From an uncultured Oscillospiraceae bacterium (GTDB lineage: Bacteria; Bacillota_A; Clostridia; Oscillospirales; Oscillospiraceae), in the NCBI GenBank assembly GCA_944386965.1, contig CALXDE010000211.1, forward strand, positions 1 through 8,653: a stretch of 8,653 nt of DNA. The letters are read 5' to 3'. Below the pieces are notes generated by a model that worked only from the letters and a program-made list of their open reading frames with translations, did not search any database and was not told the origin of the DNA. The translations under genes and the position numbers were made by a program. The stretch's first letter is position 1. Each line of letters opens with the position of its first letter. This document shows, one piece after another, positions 5,459-8,653 of the stretch.

Positions 5459-6703
5459 TCACGCCTCCACCTGGATGCCGCTCCGGTCAAAGGCCTCCAG
5501 CAGCTTCTCCATGTCGGAGGGGATGGAGATGGGTTCGCCGGCGGCTTTGATGGCGTTGGCCACATCCTTCAGTCCGTTGCCGGTGACCACGCTGACCACT
5601 GTGTCGTTTTTCCCGATCGCTCCCCGCTCGCAGAGCTTTTTCACCCCCGCCGTGCCGGTGACGCCGGCGGGCTCGCCGAACACGCCGCAGGTCCGGCCCA
5701 GCAGCTGCTGGGCCGCCAGGATCTCCTCGTCGCTGACGTTCACCGTGAGGCCATGGCTCTCCCGGATGGCCATGAGCGCCTTGTCGGCGTTTCGGGGCAC
5801 CCCCACGGCAATGGAGTCAGCCAGGGTATTCTCCTCCATGGGATGCCAGGGCTCCCCGCTCTCAATGGCCCGGTTGAGGGGACAGCACCCCTCCGCCTGG
5901 GCGGAGATCAGCCGGGGCAGGCGGTCGATAAAACCGATGGCGTACAGGTCCTTGAGCCCCTTCCACAGCCCCGCGATGGTGCACCCGTCCCCCACGGAGA
6001 TGGCGATGTAGTCCGGAACCTCCCAGTTCAGCTGCTCCATGATCTCCAGGGCCACGGTCTTCTTCCCCTCGGAGAGATAGGGATTGATGGCGGCGTTGCG
6101 GTTGTACCAGCCCCACCGGTCAATGGCCTGCCTGCTGAGCTCAAACGTCTCCTCGTAGCTGCCCTGGACCGAGATCACCGTGGCGCCGAAGGTCATCAGC
6201 TGGGCCACCTTGCCCTTGGGCGCCCGGCTGGGGACGAAGATATACGTCTTCAGCCCCGCCGCCGCGGCATTCCCCGCCAGGGAACTGGCGGCGTTCCCGG
6301 TGGAGGAACAGGCGATGACCTTGGCCCCGGCCTCCCGGGCCTTGGCCACGGCCATGGCGCTGGCCCGGTCCTTCAGGGAGGCGGTGGGGTTGAGCCCGTC
6401 GTCCTTCACCCAGAGCTTCCCCAGCCCCAGCTGGCGGGCCAGGCGGGGCTCCTCGTAGAGGGGCGACCATCCCACCCGCAGGGGGGTGTCCGGCGCGTCC
6501 GGCTCCACCGGCAGCAGCTCCCGATAGCGCCACATGGAGTTGTTCCGCCGCCGGGAGAGAAGCTCCTTGGTGAAAGTGGACTTGATATAGTCGTAGTCAT
6601 AGGTGATATCCAGAATGCCCCCGCATTCACAGGTGGTGAGGTCGGGGACCGCGGCATAGGTCCTGCCGCATTTGACACACTTGCCATACAGGACGTGCTT
6701 CAT
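5459..6703 (-). CDS. Threonine synthase-like PLP enzyme with N-terminal zinc ribbon
   Basis: A 414-residue fold-type II PLP enzyme. Residues 9-27 form a zinc ribbon, C9-x2-C12 and C25-x-C27, as in many archaeal and clostridial threonine-synthase-like proteins. The catalytic domain shows NPTASLKDRAS (105-115), where K111 should carry PLP. It also shows SSTGNAASSLAG (133-144) for cofactor binding, SVGDGCTIAG (236-245) as the glycine-rich phosphate loop, and a late SVVTGNGLKD (371-380). True threonine synthase makes threonine from O-phosphohomoserine, but there are no other threonine-pathway genes here. The partners (a regulator and an amidohydrolase) suggest a catabolic lyase role, which is inference. 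The start ATG at 6703 has AAAGGAG seven bases upstream and comes four bases after the regulator's stop codon. A longer open frame to 6853 overlaps the regulator and is rejected. Confidence 0.85.
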   Translation of the reverse strand: MKHVLYGKCVKCGRTYAAVPDLTTCECGGILDITYDYDYIKSTFTKELLSRRRNNSMWRYRELLPVEPDAPDTPLRVGWSPLYEEPRLARQLGLGKLWVKDDGLNPTASLKDRASAMAVAKAREAGAKVIACSSTGNAASSLAGNAAAAGLKTYIFVPSRAPKGKVAQLMTFGATVISVQGSYEETFELSRQAIDRWGWYNRNAAINPYLSEGKKTVALEIMEQLNWEVPDYIAISVGDGCTIAGLWKGLKDLYAIGFIDRLPRLISAQAEGCCPLNRAIESGEPWHPMEENTLADSIAVGVPRNADKALMAIRESHGLTVNVSDEEILAAQQLLGRTCGVFGEPAGVTGTAGVKKLCERGAIGKNDTVVSVVTGNGLKDVANAIKAAGEPISIPSDMEKLLEAFDRSGIQVEA

Positions 6704-6707
6704 GTCA

Positions 6708-6899
6708 TCACTCCTTTTTCTGTGCCTCTTCCTCCTCCGCGAGATTCTCCAGGGCCACCCGGGTGGCCTCAACCACAAAGGCGGAGAAGGTGCAATCTGT
6801 TCCACGGATCGCTTCCTCCACGGCTTCAATGACGTCGTTTGGAAAGCGAACACTCTTATTGGTAGAAGCCGGAACTTTAGGTATCTTGAATTTCCTCAC
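6708..6899 (-). CDS. Ribbon-helix-helix (Arc/CopG-like) protein, probable operon regulator
   Basis: A small protein of 63 residues if begun at the GTG at 6899. The strand NKSVRFP (14-20) would pair in a dimer to contact DNA. Helix A is NDVIEAVEEAIRG (21-33), and the second helix is TFSAFVVEATRVALENL (37-53), followed by an acidic tail EEEEAQKKE. This is the layout of MetJ/Arc-type repressors. I chose GTG 6899 because GAGG lies six bases before it and the conserved-looking part starts there. An ATG at 6929 and a TTG at 6941 are in frame but lie inside the leader inverted repeat without a ribosome site. It is the first gene of an operon, with four bases between its stop and the next start. Its likely target is the adjacent repeat, making it an autoregulator. 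It could instead be an antitoxin-type RHH protein, but no toxin-like partner is visible. Confidence 0.75.
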   Translation of the reverse strand: MRKFKIPKVPASTNKSVRFPNDVIEAVEEAIRGTDCTFSAFVVEATRVALENLAEEEEAQKKE

Positions 6900-6909
6900 T
6901 TGGCACCTC

Positions 6910-6939
6910 GCAATACTTTTATATTGCATAAAGTATTGC
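6910..6939. promoter_or_regulatory. Inverted repeat in the RHH operon leader, candidate operator or RNA hairpin
   Basis: GCAATACTTT (6910-6919) and AAAGTATTGC (6930-6939) are perfect 10-bp inverted arms around a 10-base spacer. The spacer holds another TATTGC (6922-6927), giving a 12-base direct repeat with the one at 6934-6939. On the minus-strand transcript the hairpin ends directly beside the GAGG ribosome site of the RHH gene. It could be a DNA site for the RHH protein, or an RNA stem that affects translation. Confidence 0.6.
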
Positions 6940-6959
6940 AATTTGTGTCGCTTTGATGC

Positions 6960-6990
6960 ATTATATAGTATATCACATTTTGTGCTACAA
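6960..6990 (-). promoter_or_regulatory. Probable promoter of the RHH operon
   Basis: In an AT-rich gap, a perfect TATAAT (6960-6965, minus strand) has a partial -35 TTGTAG (6985-6990) 19 bases away, which is wide. The start would be near 6953, just upstream of the leader repeat. Between the two boxes lies a small inverted repeat, CACA-TTT-TGTG (6974-6984). Plus-strand AT-rich boxes such as TATAGT (6964-6969) may serve the divergent small gene. Confidence 0.45.
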
Positions 6991-7020
6991 AACTCAAAAA
7001 AACAGAAAGGGGGAAGCTCA

Positions 7021-7146
7021 ATGGATGATTTGCCACTCTGCTACACCGTACTGTTCAATGCCGTAACCGACGCGATCGAAGCGCTGCGCGCCAACAACTA
7101 TGGGGAAGCGATGGACATTCTGGTCCGCGGCCAGCAGGAGGCCTAG
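7021..7146 (+). CDS. Small protein of unknown function, possibly shortened by an in-frame amber codon
   Basis: A 41-codon reading frame with a strong AAGGGGG ribosome site seven bases before its ATG. The product is mostly helical in appearance: YTVLFNAVTDAIEALRANNYGEAMDILVRGQQEA, an amphipathic pair of helices around NNYG. There is no signal peptide, and no catalytic motif is visible. I do not recognise a named family. After the TAG at 7144-7146 the same frame continues for eight sense codons (EAYIDAEA) to TGA at 7171-7173, and this tail looks like a natural helix continuation. The TAG lies within a perfect 9-bp tandem duplication, so the annotated protein may be a truncated or recently altered form of a roughly 47-50 residue protein. 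It is divergent from the RHH operon and may share its regulatory gap. Confidence 0.7.
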   Translation: MDDLPLCYTVLFNAVTDAIEALRANNYGEAMDILVRGQQEA

Positions 7147-7154
7147 GAGGCCTA
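7137..7154 (+). repeat. Perfect 9-bp tandem duplication containing the amber stop
   Basis: GGAGGCCTA occurs twice in a row (7137-7145 and 7146-7154). The TAG spans the junction (TA of the first copy, G of the second). With only one copy the small gene would read on without TAG as ...GQQEAYIDAEA to the TGA at 7171-7173. Confidence 0.9.
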
Positions 7155-7179
7155 CATTGACGCGGAGGCGTGACGATAA

Positions 7180-7217
7180 AGCGGCAGGGCGGGGCGGATG
7201 CCCCGCCCTGCGGCGCT
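7180..7217. terminator. GC-rich hairpin between convergent genes, probable terminator
   Basis: GCAGGGCGGGGC (7184-7195) pairs perfectly with 7200-7211 around a GGAT loop. AGCG (7180-7183) also pairs with CGCT (7214-7217) past a GG bulge. On the minus strand the stem runs into TTTAT, a short U-run, which suits the PLP-enzyme gene. On the plus side there is no T-run. The remaining bases up to 7268 hold nothing else I can support. Confidence 0.6.
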
Positions 7218-7268
7218 GTTATGGTTGTTCTTCACCGGCAGGGTCCCGCAGGCGCGGCCCCCTCGCCA

Positions 7269-8653
7269 TCAGAGCGATTTGAGCAGCCCCGTGGCCTCGT
7301 TGAACGCGTTGATGAGCTCATCCAGGTCCCCGGCCTGGGCATGGACCGCGTCCCAGGTGCCCTCGGTGTCGTACCACAGGTCGTTCAGGTCCTCCACGGT
7401 CCGGCCCTGCTGCTCCACCCAGGTGTAGTACTTCAGATTGTGGACCCGCTTGCGCTGGGCATAGGTCAGCTCCATCATGTTGTCCGTCTTCAGCCCCAGG
7501 ATGTGGAGGTGGTGGTCCAGGGCGGCCTCGTGGGCGTTGTAGGGTCCGTGCATCTCGCTGAGCTCAGCGATGCGGCTCTGATACATGGCGGCGGAGTCGG
7601 TAAGGACGGTGCCCACCACGTCGCGCTCGGTGAGCTCATAATACTTGGCCATTTTGATGCAGCAGAGGACATTGGCGATGCCGCTGATGCCCAGCCATGT
7701 CAGCTGCTCTATGAGCCCGTCGTCCAGACCCAGCTCGTTTTTCAGGTACGCCTGCCCCTCCGGGGTGTTGAACAGGCGCAGGAGGCGCTGGGAGTCCTCG
7801 TCGTCGATGTCGATGACCATGTCGGTGTTCTTCACATTGTGAATCCAGGGGATGTGCTTGTCGCCGATACCCTCGATCCGGTGGCCGCCAAAGCCGTTGT
7901 TCAGGATGGTGGGGCACTGGAGCGCCTCTCCCACCGCCAGCTTGAGCTGGGGATAGCGCTCCTTGAGCAGGTCCCCGGCGCTCATGGTGCCGGCGGAGCC
8001 GGAGGTGAAGGCGGCGGCGGCGAAGCGGTCGCCGGGGCGCTTGACCGCCTCGAACAGGTCGGAGAGGGCGGTGCCGGTGACGTTGTAGTGCCACAGGGGA
8101 TTGCCCATCTCCTCAAACTGGTTGAAGATCATGTACTGGGGATCCTGCTTGAGCTCGTTGGTCTTGTCGAAGATCTCCTTGACGTTGGACTCGCAGCCGG
8201 GGGTGGCGATGACCTCGGCCCCGATCTCGTGGAGCCACTCGAACCGCTCCGGGCTCATTTCCGCCGGCAGGATCGCCACGCCCCTGGCCCCCAGCAGCGT
8301 GGAGTTGAACGCGCCGCCCCGGCAGTAGTTGCCGGTGGAGGGCCAAACGGCCTTATGTACGTTCACGTCGAACTGCCCCGTCACCAGCCGGGGAGCCAGG
8401 CATCCAAAGGACGCGCCCACCTTGTGGCAGCCGGTAGGGAACCACTTGCCGGCCATGGCGATAATCCGGCAGGGCACGCCGGACAGGCTGGAGGGAATCT
8501 CCACGTAGTTCGGCACCGCCTGGAAAAGGCCGCCGGACTCCTTGGCCTCGTTGTGCCAGGAGATGCGGAAGAGGTTCACCGGATCCACGTCCCACAGCCC
8601 CGTATGGGCGAGCTTGGCCTTGATCTTTTCCGGGATGAGGTCGGGATTTTGCA
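7269..8653 (-). CDS. Fold-type II PLP-dependent enzyme (TrpB/cysteine-synthase superfamily), cut by right edge
   Basis: The open frame enters from the right edge and gives 460 residues to TGA at 7269. The true start lies outside the window, since the frame is open beyond the first in-frame GTG at 8588. In visible numbering, TGCHKVGAS holds the likely PLP lysine (K77), resembling the TGAHK motif of TrpB-like enzymes. WPSTGNYCRGGA (S105-N108) is the cofactor-ring/substrate loop, and FTSGSAGTMSAG (about 215-226) is the phosphate-binding loop. A long stretch rich in conserved-looking residues follows (NNGFGGHRIEGIGDKHIPW), then a C-terminal extension with HHLHILGL. It resembles clostridial proteins usually labelled cysteine synthase or PLP-dependent lyase/thiolase, whose reaction I cannot name. 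It differs clearly from the other PLP enzyme in this window and has no zinc ribbon. It is transcribed in the same direction as the RHH operon but is separated from it by the hairpin and the small plus-strand gene. Confidence 0.85.
   Translation of the reverse strand, partial: QNPDLIPEKIKAKLAHTGLWDVDPVNLFRISWHNEAKESGGLFQAVPNYVEIPSSLSGVPCRIIAMAGKWFPTGCHKVGASFGCLAPRLVTGQFDVNVHKAVWPSTGNYCRGGAFNSTLLGARGVAILPAEMSPERFEWLHEIGAEVIATPGCESNVKEIFDKTNELKQDPQYMIFNQFEEMGNPLWHYNVTGTALSDLFEAVKRPGDRFAAAAFTSGSAGTMSAGDLLKERYPQLKLAVGEALQCPTILNNGFGGHRIEGIGDKHIPWIHNVKNTDMVIDIDDEDSQRLLRLFNTPEGQAYLKNELGLDDGLIEQLTWLGISGIANVLCCIKMAKYYELTERDVVGTVLTDSAAMYQSRIAELSEMHGPYNAHEAALDHHLHILGLKTDNMMELTYAQRKRVHNLKYYTWVEQQGRTVEDLNDLWYDTEGTWDAVHAQAGDLDELINAFNEATGLLKSL

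Noticed and set aside
3827..6832. A 1001-codon open frame on the plus strand
   Set aside because: It runs antisense through four well-supported genes, has a low-complexity P/G/H/R-rich product with no motif and no ribosome site, and is explained by GC-rich third positions on the opposite strand.
6704..6853. N-terminal extension of the threonine-synthase-like protein up to 6853
   Set aside because: It would overlap the RHH gene and add a proline/arginine-rich stretch. The ATG at 6703 begins just before the zinc ribbon and has a good ribosome site.
6708..6899. Antitoxin of a toxin-antitoxin pair
   Set aside because: The next gene is a 414-residue metabolic enzyme and the divergent 41-codon gene has no toxin-like features, so a regulator of the operon is more likely.

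Overview
The window looks like chromosome from a GC-rich Firmicute, most likely a gut clostridium of the Oscillospiraceae/Ruminococcaceae type. The clues are a ThiT (ECF-type) thiamine transporter, which is essentially a Firmicutes protein, a single-chain xanthine dehydrogenase of the selenium-dependent clostridial/enterococcal type, a DegV protein, strong AGGAGG-like ribosome sites, and GC-rich coding sequence between AT-rich promoters. There are nine protein-coding genes, two of them cut by the window edges. I see no rRNA, tRNA, insertion sequence, CRISPR array or phage structural gene.

Layout. (1) 1-953, minus: N-terminal part of a molybdenum hydroxylase, probably selenium-dependent xanthine dehydrogenase, running off the left edge. 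(2) 1074-2611: a divergent thiamine module. thiN (thiamine pyrophosphokinase) reads left and thiT (thiamine uptake) reads right. The 326-base gap between them holds two back-to-back sigma-A-type promoters and, on the thiT side only, a TPP riboswitch followed by an intrinsic terminator. (3) 2619-3154: a terminator, then a promoter and a small FMN-binding pyridoxamine-phosphate-oxidase-like protein, closed by a strong hairpin shared with the converging DegV gene. (4) 3169-4065, minus: a DegV-family lipid-binding protein with a very good promoter and an inverted repeat over its -10/start region. (5) 4094-6990, minus: an apparent three-gene operon of a ribbon-helix-helix regulator, a threonine-synthase-like PLP enzyme with a zinc ribbon, and an AbgA-like M20 amidohydrolase. 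Its leader holds a 10-bp-arm inverted repeat. (6) 7021-7146, plus: a divergent 41-codon gene whose amber stop lies inside a perfect 9-bp tandem duplication. (7) 7180-7217: a GC-rich hairpin. (8) 7269-8653, minus: most of a second fold-type II PLP enzyme, running off the right edge.

How the genes may work together. ThiT imports thiamine, ThiN turns it into TPP, and TPP bound to the riboswitch stops thiT transcription. The RHH/PLP-enzyme/amidohydrolase operon suggests a catabolic pair in which the amidohydrolase frees an amino acid from an N-acyl or peptide-like conjugate and the PLP enzyme acts on it. The substrate is unknown, and this is inference from gene order. The least explained items are this operon with its leader repeat, the amber-interrupted small gene beside it, and the palindrome at the DegV promoter.
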